From: JBPOFY01 sp051252415
GTDB taxonomy: Bacteria > Verrucomicrobiota > Verrucomicrobiia > Opitutales > Coraliomargaritaceae
Assembly (NCBI GenBank): GCA_051252415.1
Contig: JBPOGA010000019.1
Span: 7,486 to 71,485 of the forward strand
Reading direction: 5' to 3'
Length of the DNA: 64,000 nucleotides
Part shown: positions 16,712-24,492 of the stretch, piece by piece
How the letters are laid out: each line of letters starts with the position of its first letter
How positions within the stretch are numbered: position 1 is the first letter of the stretch
Program-made: the position numbers and the translations under genes
The notes under the pieces: generated by a model
What the model was told of the DNA's origin: nothing
Seen by the model: only the letters and a program-made list of their open reading frames with translations
Database searches by the model: none

Positions 16712-17020
16712 GAATGGCACTACTTTCAGCGTCAACCGAACTGGGACTGATAACCTGCAGGTGGCCAACACGAAAGTATTTAGCTCTCCTCCTTGGTTAT
16801 TAAGGAGGAGTATCGGCGAAGCCGAGGAGGTGGTTCGTCGACCGTGTGTAAGCAGCTCATACGTGAACGACCCTTCCGTCTGCGGCCCTTCGACGAGCTC
16901 AGGGTGGTGAGCCTGTCGAACCCACAAGCGCAGACACCTTCCCTTGGCAGGGAAGGTGCTCAATATCAACTACAGGTATTCATACCACGCACCTCAAATC
17001 CGTCTATAGGTAGTGCTATT
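16712..17020. mobile_element. GAATGGCACTA-ended MITE-like element, copy 1
   Basis: The left terminus GAATGGCACTAC is matched by an inverted right terminus GTAGTGCTATT (one mismatch). The insertion is flanked by perfect direct repeats CGAGACGCGCC (16701-16711 and 17021-17031). The same target stretch occurs once, uninterrupted, in the related element near 54630, which shows the empty-site form. The interior holds smaller palindromes but no transposase. A second copy with related termini lies at 24298-24492. Confidence 0.8.
16793..16839. repeat. CTCCTCCTT palindromic repeat, copy 1
   Basis: GCTCTCCTCCTT is followed by AAGGAGGAGT and then GAGGAGGTGGTTCGTC. The same series occurs at 63293-63369, where the loop is longer because it contains a CCTGAGCATGTCGAAGG repeat. 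It is nested inside the element at 16712-17020. Confidence 0.7.
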
Positions 17021-17082
17021 CGAGACGCGCCTGCGCTAACAAAACGGCAACTTGATAAAATCAAACCTTTCTAAGAGTGGTA

Positions 17083-18822
17083 TTAGAAGTCTGGTGCGTC
17101 GGCTTTACGAACCATCACATTGCCCATAATAAGAAACTGCAGGTCGGATCCGTAGAGCATGTTCAAGGCATCGGTTGGTGAACAGACCATCGGCTCACCT
17201 CGACGATTTAGCGAAGTGTTGAGGCAGACACCGTGTCCACGCAGGCGTTCAAGCTCTTTGATTAAATCGTAGTAAGGCTTGTTAGTTGCTTCTGTGACGA
17301 TTTGTGCGCGGGCAGTGCCGTCTTCATGCACGACCTCGGGGACACGCTCTTTCCAGTGCTCAGCCATATCGAAGGTGAAAGTCATGTAAGGCGCGGGGTG
17401 CTTTGACTGAAGCAGGTCTTCGGCTACCGTGTCTAACATGCTCGGGCAGAATGGGCGCCAACGCTCGCGGTATTTAATCTGTTCATTAATACGGTCTGCG
17501 ACACCGGGGTAACTTGGGTCGCCAAGAATGCTGCGATTACCTAGAGCTCGGGGGCCAAATTCCATTCGTCCTTGAAACCAAGAGAGTGGATTTCCCGCAG
17601 CGAGAATTTGCGCACCTGTGATCGACGGCTTCTCGAGAATTTCCCAAGTCGGTTTAACCGGGTGTTGTTTGCAGGCTTCGATACATTCTTCGGTCGTGTA
17701 TTCTGGTCCGAGGTAAGCGTACTCTTGCGGCTGTATTGTTTCTCCAGCCAGGTGAGCCGCATAGGAAGCCGCCCCGATGGCGGTGCCAGAGTCACTCGAA
17801 GCTGGTTGAACAAAGAGCTCATCGACGTAGGGGAGTGCCATAATGCGTTGATTCAGCTTCACGTTGAGGGCAACACCGCCCGCAAATGCGAGTTTGCCTG
17901 TCTCGCGAAGGATATCGCCGAGGTAGAAATCAATGAGATGTAGCGCCACATCCTCGAGGAGCTGCTGAATCGATGCGGCGTAATCGATGTAGGGGTCGTC
18001 TATCTCGTCACCTTGACGTTTCGGTCCCAGCCACTCGATGAGCTTCGGGCTGAAATAATAGCCTTTACCGTTCTCCTTGTAGCGGCGGTTGCCGATGACG
18101 TTGACGAGCTGAGTATTTACTGTGAAGTCGCCATTGCCGTATTCGATTAGGCGAGAAAAGTCATATTTCTTAGCGTCACCGTAGGGTGCCATACCCATCA
18201 CTTTGAACTCACCATCTAGCATGTCGAAGCCAAGGAATTGGGTGAGGGCTCCGTAAACACCACCGAGTGAATCAGGATCATAGAACTCTTTGATCTTATG
18301 AATTTTCCCGTTCTCCGCGTAGCCAAAAAAAGTGGTGGCATATTCACCCTTACCATCAATTCCGAGAATCGCAGTCTTTTCAGTGAAGCCACTCAAGTGG
18401 TAAGCGCTGCTGGCATGGGCCATGTGGTGCTCGACCGGCTGAAACTTCGTTTTCGTCATGTCGAAACCGAGCTCATCAAGCATTGCTAAAGCTTGCTTCT
18501 GATTGCGATGGAAGCGGCGATTGCCATTGAACAGTGCTGTCAATGCACGGTCGGGCGCATACCAATAGCGCTTCGCATAGTGCCAACGATCTGGACGATT
18601 GAGCGAAATGGGCGCGAAAGGATAGGCAACGATGTCGATCTCCTCGGGCTTGAGGCCCGCCTGCTTGAGGCAGTAACGTGTCGCTTCGATACCTGCCTTA
18701 CCTTTTGCATGTTTATCACGAATGAAGCGTTCTTCCTCGGCAGCAGCGACCAATTTCCCATCGACAAAAATAGCTGTCGCTGGGTCGTGCCCTACGGCGC
18801 CTCCTAGTCCAATGATATTCAT
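17083..18822 (-). CDS. Carbamoyltransferase (NodU/CmcH family), WapO-like
   Basis: The 579-residue enzyme transfers a carbamoyl group from carbamoyl phosphate to a sugar hydroxyl. The N-terminal ASKHA-fold domain starts NIIGLGGAVGHDPATAIF and has the histidine pair in PVEHHMAHASSAYHLSGF and ILGIDGKGEYATTFF. The YrdC-like C-terminal part has WFQGRMEFGPRALGNRSIL and CLNTSLNRRGEPMVCSP. Length and domain order match P. aeruginosa WapO, which carbamoylates inner-core heptose. With waaG, waaP, waaF and waaC genes nearby, that role is the most likely. It is transcribed alone, convergent with the GT2 operon, and its stop codon coincides with the edge of a repeat element. Confidence 0.85.
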   Translation of the reverse strand: MNIIGLGGAVGHDPATAIFVDGKLVAAAEEERFIRDKHAKGKAGIEATRYCLKQAGLKPEEIDIVAYPFAPISLNRPDRWHYAKRYWYAPDRALTALFNGNRRFHRNQKQALAMLDELGFDMTKTKFQPVEHHMAHASSAYHLSGFTEKTAILGIDGKGEYATTFFGYAENGKIHKIKEFYDPDSLGGVYGALTQFLGFDMLDGEFKVMGMAPYGDAKKYDFSRLIEYGNGDFTVNTQLVNVIGNRRYKENGKGYYFSPKLIEWLGPKRQGDEIDDPYIDYAASIQQLLEDVALHLIDFYLGDILRETGKLAFAGGVALNVKLNQRIMALPYVDELFVQPASSDSGTAIGAASYAAHLAGETIQPQEYAYLGPEYTTEECIEACKQHPVKPTWEILEKPSITGAQILAAGNPLSWFQGRMEFGPRALGNRSILGDPSYPGVADRINEQIKYRERWRPFCPSMLDTVAEDLLQSKHPAPYMTFTFDMAEHWKERVPEVVHEDGTARAQIVTEATNKPYYDLIKELERLRGHGVCLNTSLNRRGEPMVCSPTDALNMLYGSDLQFLIMGNVMVRKADAPDF

Positions 18823-18996
18823 ATTGTCTAGCTAGTAAGCGTTTCTTTTAAAGCGCAAGTGTGCAGATTAATGAGAGTAGAATTTCAATTTTATGAATGA
18901 CGCGTAACGCGTATCGATATCTGGGAAAATTTCGCAGTTGCTATCTATAGGTATGCATCGTTCTGATTGAGCGCTAATGACGTAAATGACGTGATC

Positions 18997-20913
18997 ATGC
19001 TTTTTATTCAGTTGATGGGACGATTGTTGGCGAGCCTGCCTGAGTGTGCGGTTCGGCTCGTGTGTGTCATCTCAGTGCGACTGCTTATGATCTTTCGCCC
19101 TAGGCGAAGACGAATGGTGATGAATGCCTTGCACCATGCGTATCCAGGAAAAACAGAAGCCTGGCGCCACCAACTCTTCCTTGAATCATCGACTCGAATG
19201 TTTGAGATGGCATTCTTCATGATCGCATCGCCGTATTTCAGCGAAAAACGAACTGAAGCGATGGTTGAAATTGATGTGGAAACGCAGGCGACGATGAAAG
19301 CGATCCTGGAAGATCGGGCAGATTCGAATCGTTCTATTATATTGGCTGTGCCGCATCTCTGTCTCTCCGAGTCGGCATTGAGAATACCGTCGCTGCTGCC
19401 AAATGCTCCGCCTTTAAGTGTGATCTTCAGGCCCTTAAATCAATTGAAGATCGACGCATGGATACGGCAGATACGTTCCCGATTTGGGGCTCGCATGTTG
19501 TCGCGCAAGAATGGTTTCAATGAGGCCATGGCTAACTTACGTAAAGGTGAGATGGTTGTCGTTTTGTTTGACCAAAATGCAGGTAGGCGTGGGTCCACGA
19601 TTACTTTCTTCGATCGTGTATGTTCGGTTACTGACCTGCCAGGCATCTTTGCTAAGCGCTTTGATTCTGAAGTTGTCCTTGTCTTGCCGGAGCGCCTGTC
19701 ACTATGGCGTGCGCGCCTTCACATGAAGCGCATGCCCGCTTGCGATTCTGTCGATGCCGTGGGGATAGAAGCGCATCGCCATTTACAGGAATATTTAAGC
19801 CAGGATTTCAACAAAGCGGCGGATTGGTTATGGATGCATGATCGTTGGGACCACCATGTGTCTGCGTATAAGCGCTTTCGTTTGAGTCAGAAGAAGAACA
19901 ATCTTGAGCTGCAAAATCAGATGTTCAATCGCTCGGCAGTGCCGCGCAAGACACGTTTGTATGTGCGCCTACCTAATTGGTTAGGCGATGTCGTTATGGC
20001 CTTACCAGTGCTTCGTGCGATACGGAAGGGGCGTCCGGATTTTGAGATTACCTTGATCGGTAAAGCAGCTTTTGAACCACTGGTTAAGCGTATGCAGGTC
20101 GCGGATCAGTTTATTCCTTTGCCCCCGCAAGGGTCTGGCTATTTCCGCTTTTTCCATCAGCTTCGTCTACAGTATCCTGATAGCTACTTGTCATTTACTA
20201 ATTCGTTGCGAAGTGACTTAGAAGCCTTTCTAACACGTTGTATGCAACGCATGGGTATGGTGCGACCAAGCAAGTGGCGGCCACTTTTAAACACGCCGTA
20301 TCGATTGCCTGAAGATATAGATGAGGCTAATTTACACCAAACGCGCGTATGGGAAAAGATGGCCCGTGCATATGGTCTAAGAGGGCCTTTGGATTTCAGC
20401 TCATTGAATGTAGAGTGCACGACTCATACTGTTACACAAATTGGTTTCATTTGCGGCACGGAGAATACGCCAGAGAAGCGCTGGCCAGTTGCTCATTGGC
20501 GTGCGTTAATAGCGCGATTGTTGGAAGAATATCCCGAAATTGATGTGATACTTTATGGCACCGCAGGGGATCGTCAAATTACAGATCAGGTCGCCGATGG
20601 TTTCCCTAGCGGAAGTATTCGGAACTTAGCTGGTAAAACAGATTTGGATGCTTTTTGTGATGGTTTGTCAGGGTGTTCGGCTGTCGTGTGTAATGACACG
20701 GGTGGTATGCACTTAGCAAATATGTTGGGGACGCCTGTGGTGGGTGTCTTTGGGCCGACCAATCCTGTGCGCACGGGTCCAATTTTTGACGCACCTGTAG
20801 CGATTGTGCAACCTGATGGTTGTCCTGCGACTGGTGGTTTGCCGATTGCTGCGGTAGAGCCTGAAGTAGTCTTTCAGAAGCTCAGATCAGTAATCAAAGG
20901 AGGTGCTGCGTGA
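18997..20913 (+). CDS. Fusion of lipid A acyltransferase (LpxL/HtrB-like) and heptosyltransferase II (WaaF, GT9)
   Basis: This protein of about 638 residues has two enzymes in one chain. Residues 1 to about 300 are an LpxL/HtrB-type acyltransferase: a hydrophobic N-terminal helix, the HX4E motif in PHLCLSESALRI near 118, VIFRPLNQ, and VVLFDQNAGRRGSTITFF. Residues from about 317 are a GT9 heptosyltransferase: YVRLPNWLGDVVMALPVLRAI, then VVCNDTGGMHLANMLGTPVVGVFGPTNP. I use the ATG at 18997, which aligns with the start of the paralogue at 25845; a TTG at 18967 is the longer option. The next gene overlaps by 4 bp. Fusion implies late acylation and second-heptose addition are tied together at the membrane. 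Confidence 0.88.
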   Translation: MLFIQLMGRLLASLPECAVRLVCVISVRLLMIFRPRRRRMVMNALHHAYPGKTEAWRHQLFLESSTRMFEMAFFMIASPYFSEKRTEAMVEIDVETQATMKAILEDRADSNRSIILAVPHLCLSESALRIPSLLPNAPPLSVIFRPLNQLKIDAWIRQIRSRFGARMLSRKNGFNEAMANLRKGEMVVVLFDQNAGRRGSTITFFDRVCSVTDLPGIFAKRFDSEVVLVLPERLSLWRARLHMKRMPACDSVDAVGIEAHRHLQEYLSQDFNKAADWLWMHDRWDHHVSAYKRFRLSQKKNNLELQNQMFNRSAVPRKTRLYVRLPNWLGDVVMALPVLRAIRKGRPDFEITLIGKAAFEPLVKRMQVADQFIPLPPQGSGYFRFFHQLRLQYPDSYLSFTNSLRSDLEAFLTRCMQRMGMVRPSKWRPLLNTPYRLPEDIDEANLHQTRVWEKMARAYGLRGPLDFSSLNVECTTHTVTQIGFICGTENTPEKRWPVAHWRALIARLLEEYPEIDVILYGTAGDRQITDQVADGFPSGSIRNLAGKTDLDAFCDGLSGCSAVVCNDTGGMHLANMLGTPVVGVFGPTNPVRTGPIFDAPVAIVQPDGCPATGGLPIAAVEPEVVFQKLRSVIKGGAA

Positions 20914-22337
20914 CTAATTGGAGCGAAGGTGAGCATCGGCACTCTTTAGTTGTCAGAGCTAAAAGTTCTGAGGGTTTTGCCATGGGAGGACTGGTGACCA
21001 TTCAGTGCGCACAGTGCTTGCGATGGCTCCCGGAGCGACGAGGTGTGTATGACGCTGTGATCGTCGAAAGCGATCGACGAGTTGTTGCTAAGGCTTTTCT
21101 GCTAGGAGCTAAACAAGATCGCGACTGGCAAGGTGAGTGGAATGGTTTAGTTGAATTGAACGAGAGGAACTTGCCCGCACCAAGACCAATATGCGTTGCT
21201 TACGATGAGACTGAAGGTGTCATTTGGGTGGTCATGGAGTTTATCGAGAATGCACTCACTTTAGAGGCAGCATTTGAATCGTCTACGGCCGAGGGCACTC
21301 GAGAGATTACTCAGGGCTTGGTCAGTTGCTTGTCTAAAATGCATGAAGCTGGAGTCAGGCAAATGGACCAACATATTGCGAATTGGGCGTATGATGGTTC
21401 GGAGATTTATTTACTCGATGCTGCGACGATGGCATTTCAAGAAGATGCACTCAATACGCAGATACGCTTGCAAGATGTCAGCGCGATTTGTGTGACACTT
21501 CCTGTTAGCGCCGAAGCAAATTTTGTTACCGCACTTTCAGAGCATTACGGTCGTGAGGAAACTGTGAATCAAATACTCGGTTCATTGGCTAAGGAGATGT
21601 CTGATTATCAAATTTCTCGTCTACAGCGTTATCAGAAAAAGACGCTGCGTGAATGCACAGAGTTTGGCGTGCATGAAGGCGCGACATCTAAAGGACTCTT
21701 TAGTAAGGCTGCAGATTCGGATCTAGTAACTGCATTTTTTGCCGATCCGGATTCAATGATGACGAGCGGTCAGCGTTTAAAATCGGGCAACACATGCACG
21801 GTGCAAGGCTTTGAATGGGCAGGTCGTGAGTATGTTTTAAAACGATATAATGCGAAATCAAGGTTGTATCGAATTCGGCATGCACTCTCTACCTCGCGGG
21901 CTCTGTTAAGTTGGTCTACTGGATGGGTTCTGCACTTGGCATTTATTCCTACGGCCAAACCAGTTGCTGTGATCGATGTATGTGAAAACGGTTGCCGCTA
22001 TCTACTTACTGAGCGAATCGAGGGCACCTTGTTGCCAGAGTATCTGGAAAAGGTCGATGGTGACGCCGACGCTATTGAAAACGTGTGCCTGCAGCTTCGT
22101 TCTATATGTGAACGATTAGAACGAATGCGCGGGGTGCATGGTGATTTCAAAGCGACAAATTGGATTGTTGGTAGCGATGGTAATTTGCACCTCTTTGATC
22201 TCGATGTGTTTCGTTTTGGGTTGAGCCCAGAGGCTTTCGAGCGTGGCCATAAAAAGGACTTGGAGCGTTTATTGGAAAACTGGGAGTCGAGTGCGCCCAT
22301 TCGACAAGCATTAAGCAAAATGCAAATTGCATCGTGA
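20910..22337 (+). CDS. Tandem kinase-fold protein (two LPS-kinase-like domains)
   Basis: The 475-residue product contains two kinase-fold domains related to the WaaP/InaA/RIO group. In the first, VVAKAFLLGAK carries the beta-3 lysine, RQMDQHIANWAY (near residue 150) is the catalytic loop, and IYLLDAATM is the metal-binding Asp. In the second, YVLKRYNAKSRLYRIRHALS, GVHGDFKATNWIV (near 409) and LHLFDLDVFRF play the same roles. The second domain has the more classical HGD loop. It overlaps the LpxL-WaaF gene by 4 bp and precedes the WaaC-ELM1 gene by 27 bp. Phosphorylation of inner-core heptose or Kdo is the likely role, by context. Confidence 0.75.
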   Translation: MTNWSEGEHRHSLVVRAKSSEGFAMGGLVTIQCAQCLRWLPERRGVYDAVIVESDRRVVAKAFLLGAKQDRDWQGEWNGLVELNERNLPAPRPICVAYDETEGVIWVVMEFIENALTLEAAFESSTAEGTREITQGLVSCLSKMHEAGVRQMDQHIANWAYDGSEIYLLDAATMAFQEDALNTQIRLQDVSAICVTLPVSAEANFVTALSEHYGREETVNQILGSLAKEMSDYQISRLQRYQKKTLRECTEFGVHEGATSKGLFSKAADSDLVTAFFADPDSMMTSGQRLKSGNTCTVQGFEWAGREYVLKRYNAKSRLYRIRHALSTSRALLSWSTGWVLHLAFIPTAKPVAVIDVCENGCRYLLTERIEGTLLPEYLEKVDGDADAIENVCLQLRSICERLERMRGVHGDFKATNWIVGSDGNLHLFDLDVFRFGLSPEAFERGHKKDLERLLENWESSAPIRQALSKMQIAS

Positions 22338-22364
22338 GGCATTAGGCACTTATCTTATTTATAT

Positions 22365-24239
22365 ATGCAGGTTCTAGTTATTAAACCATCCTCGGTCGGG
22401 GATATAATTCACGCGCTGTTGGTGATTGAGCGTTTGAAGCTAGAGCGCTCGGACGTATCTGTGAGTTGGGTTGTCCGTGAAGAATTTGCGCCTTTAGTTG
22501 AAGCAGCGGAAGCTGTGGATCACATCTTTTTATTTGACCGGCACGCTGGATTTTCGGGTTTCGTCAGCCTGATGCGTGAGGTGCGAAAGCGAAAATTTGA
22601 TTATGTGTTGGATATGCAGGGCTTGGGGCGTTCGGCTTGCATGACATTTGTTGCAAAAGGTAGAAAGCGAGTGGGGCGTCGCGATGCACGTGAGTTCTCC
22701 TTTCTTGCATACAATCATCTTATCCGCACGCCAGAGCGCGGCGCGCGCCAGCACGCAGTGGAATTTCTTACCCCGTATTTGCAGTGTTTTGATGTGGATG
22801 CTGAAGCGGCGAAATGTATTCGTTTTAAATTTGCCCCAACGGACCACTTATTTCCTGATTCTTTTTCTCAAGAAGGACAGTTGATCGCTCTGTTTCCTGA
22901 GAGCCGTCGTGCTGAAAAAAACTGGAATGGATTCGGTGAGCTAACGCAGCAATTACTCGATGCGTCACCGAGTAATCGGATTGTATGGTGCGGCCATCAG
23001 CCGATCGTAGACGATGGCGTATTTGACGCGAAGCGTTTCTTAAATCTGACGAATAAGACGCATTTAAATGAGTTGCCGAGCTTGTTGGAGCGTATGAGTT
23101 GTGTGGTTTCAAATGATAGTGGTCCTATGCATTTGGCTGCGGCTCTGCAGATACCACTTGTTGCTTTATTTGGTCCTACAGATCCTGAACGTTTCGGGCC
23201 TTTTCCGCGTGATACAGCGCGTCAACGAGTGCTCACTTCTCCAGATGGTCTGTCAGCATCGATCACTGTTGATTCAGTTGTCCCAGCAGTGAAGGAAGTG
23301 GTCGATAGTGTTCCTTCGGACGCACGTAAAAAGCCACTAGTTGTTTGGCGTATTTTGGACGGGAAGGCCGGGCATGAAGCGCAGACTCTAGGCTTGGTGA
23401 ATGCGTTACGAAAGAAGGTGTCTATTCAGAGTTATAATATTGCTCCTATCTCAAAACAAAAAGCACTTTATTATTATTTTATTGGGCGTTTTGGTCCAGG
23501 CCGCAATATGCCGCCACCTGATCTAATACTTGGTGCTGGGCATGGCACTCACTTATCGATGTTAGCCGCAAAACGTGCGCGTGGTGGTAGAACTGTCTTA
23601 TTGATGAAGCCCTCTTTGCCTGTTTCGAAATTCGATTTTTGCTTCATCCCAGAGCATGATTCGCCCAAGCAATTGCCGCATGTATATCCAACAGTTGGTG
23701 TTTTAAATGCAGTTCAAAGGGCAACTGGGCAGTCCTCGGACAAAGCACTTATTTTGATTGGTGGTCCTTCGAGTCATTATGCTTGGGATACTGCGGATAC
23801 GATTGCATCTGTTTTAGAAATGGTGCGGACAGACGCTGCGGTGCAGTGGATACTCACGACATCGCGTAGGACGCCAAAGGATACAGAAGATGCCTTGATT
23901 AATTTGAATGAAGCCAATCTTGAAATTGTGCCCTTTGCCGATACCCAACAAGGGTGGGTGAATGCACGCTTGAATGAATGTGCGACTGCTTGGGTGACTG
24001 AAGAAAGTGTATCGATGGTTTTTGAAGCGCTTACTTCAGGTGCAGGTGTCGGACTATTACCTGTGCCATTGATTTCTAAAAGTAATCGAGTGAGCGCTGG
24101 GATTGATCAATTGAAGTCAACCGGGCGTGTCCAAGTGTATGCGCCAAAGGCGACTTCGTATCGTGTTGAATTGCAAGGGGGCGAACTCGCTGAAGCGGAT
24201 CGCTGCGCCGCGATATTGCTTGATGAGTTGAAACAGTAA
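22365..24239 (+). CDS. Fusion of heptosyltransferase I (WaaC, GT9) and an ELM1-family domain
   Basis: The 624-residue protein begins with a WaaC-like GT9 enzyme (MQVLVIKPSSVGDIIHALLV, LDMQGLGRSACMTFVAKGRK, CVVSNDSGPMHLAAALQIP) that adds the first heptose to Kdo. From about residue 325 it continues as an ELM1/DUF1022 domain (VVWRILDGKAGHEAQTLGL, DLILGAGHGTHLSMLAAKR, ILIGGPSSHYAWD, WVTEESVSMVFEALTSGA). The ELM1 family is annotated from mitochondrial fission in plants. Bacterial members are uncharacterised, and their layout resembles a GT-B glycosyltransferase. Fusion to WaaC points to an LPS-core role, perhaps a second transferase. It ends the three-gene plus-strand operon and converges on the next gene. 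Confidence 0.85.
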   Translation: MQVLVIKPSSVGDIIHALLVIERLKLERSDVSVSWVVREEFAPLVEAAEAVDHIFLFDRHAGFSGFVSLMREVRKRKFDYVLDMQGLGRSACMTFVAKGRKRVGRRDAREFSFLAYNHLIRTPERGARQHAVEFLTPYLQCFDVDAEAAKCIRFKFAPTDHLFPDSFSQEGQLIALFPESRRAEKNWNGFGELTQQLLDASPSNRIVWCGHQPIVDDGVFDAKRFLNLTNKTHLNELPSLLERMSCVVSNDSGPMHLAAALQIPLVALFGPTDPERFGPFPRDTARQRVLTSPDGLSASITVDSVVPAVKEVVDSVPSDARKKPLVVWRILDGKAGHEAQTLGLVNALRKKVSIQSYNIAPISKQKALYYYFIGRFGPGRNMPPPDLILGAGHGTHLSMLAAKRARGGRTVLLMKPSLPVSKFDFCFIPEHDSPKQLPHVYPTVGVLNAVQRATGQSSDKALILIGGPSSHYAWDTADTIASVLEMVRTDAAVQWILTTSRRTPKDTEDALINLNEANLEIVPFADTQQGWVNARLNECATAWVTEESVSMVFEALTSGAGVGLLPVPLISKSNRVSAGIDQLKSTGRVQVYAPKATSYRVELQGGELAEADRCAAILLDELKQ

Positions 24240-24297
24240 GCGGTCTATTTCGACTCAGGGGTGTCTATAGATGCTTTAATTTCGATGGGCTTGAGCC

Positions 24298-24492
24298 GAA
24301 TGGCACTAACTTAATCGGCTTCATCGAGATGATATTCATAATTTCATTTGGAGGGCAATGCTCCGTCATTGCCGCAGAAACGCCTAAATGCATCGAACCA
24401 TCGGCGGTTGCGACACTTCGACAGGCTCAGGTTAGAACGGAGCACAACCCTCCAGCTATTTGTCGAAACTTTTTCTTAAATTAGTGCCATTA
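24298..24492. mobile_element. GAATGGCACTA-ended MITE-like element, copy 2
   Basis: The left end GAATGGCACTAACTTAA is matched by the inverted right end TTAAATTAGTGCCATT (15 of 16 in the aligned core). Flanking direct repeats GGGCTTGAGCC (24287-24297) and GGGTTTGAGCC (24493-24503) agree at 10 of 11 positions. The interior contains a further inverted repeat (GGAGGG and CCCTCC arms) and an ACTTCGACAGGCTCAGG repeat. There is no coding sequence. The right end supplies the stop codon of the minus-strand acyltransferase gene. Confidence 0.82.

Larger units (their letters stand above)
16572..17085. repeat. TACCA-ended MITE-like element, copy 1 (interrupted)
   Basis: The left end (TTATACCAATTTGAATAAGG) and the inverted right end (TAATACCACTCTTAGAAAGG) match over most of about 25 bp. 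The flank reads TTA on both sides if the terminus is TACCA. The body matches 54573-54759 in inverse orientation, including CGGACCGCACGATGGA and CAAAACGTTCAGAAT. It is split by a small TTCGACAAGCTCAAGG-type repeat (about 16672-16700) and by a second element at 16712-17020. The stop codon of the carbamoyltransferase gene coincides with its right edge. No gene is supported in 16442-17082; open frames there come from these repeats. Confidence 0.75.

Noticed and set aside
16531..17074. Several 90-codon frames between the GT2 operon and the carbamoyltransferase gene
   Set aside because: All arise from dispersed repeats; the translations repeat phrases that occur at other repeat copies, and no start sites or families are visible.
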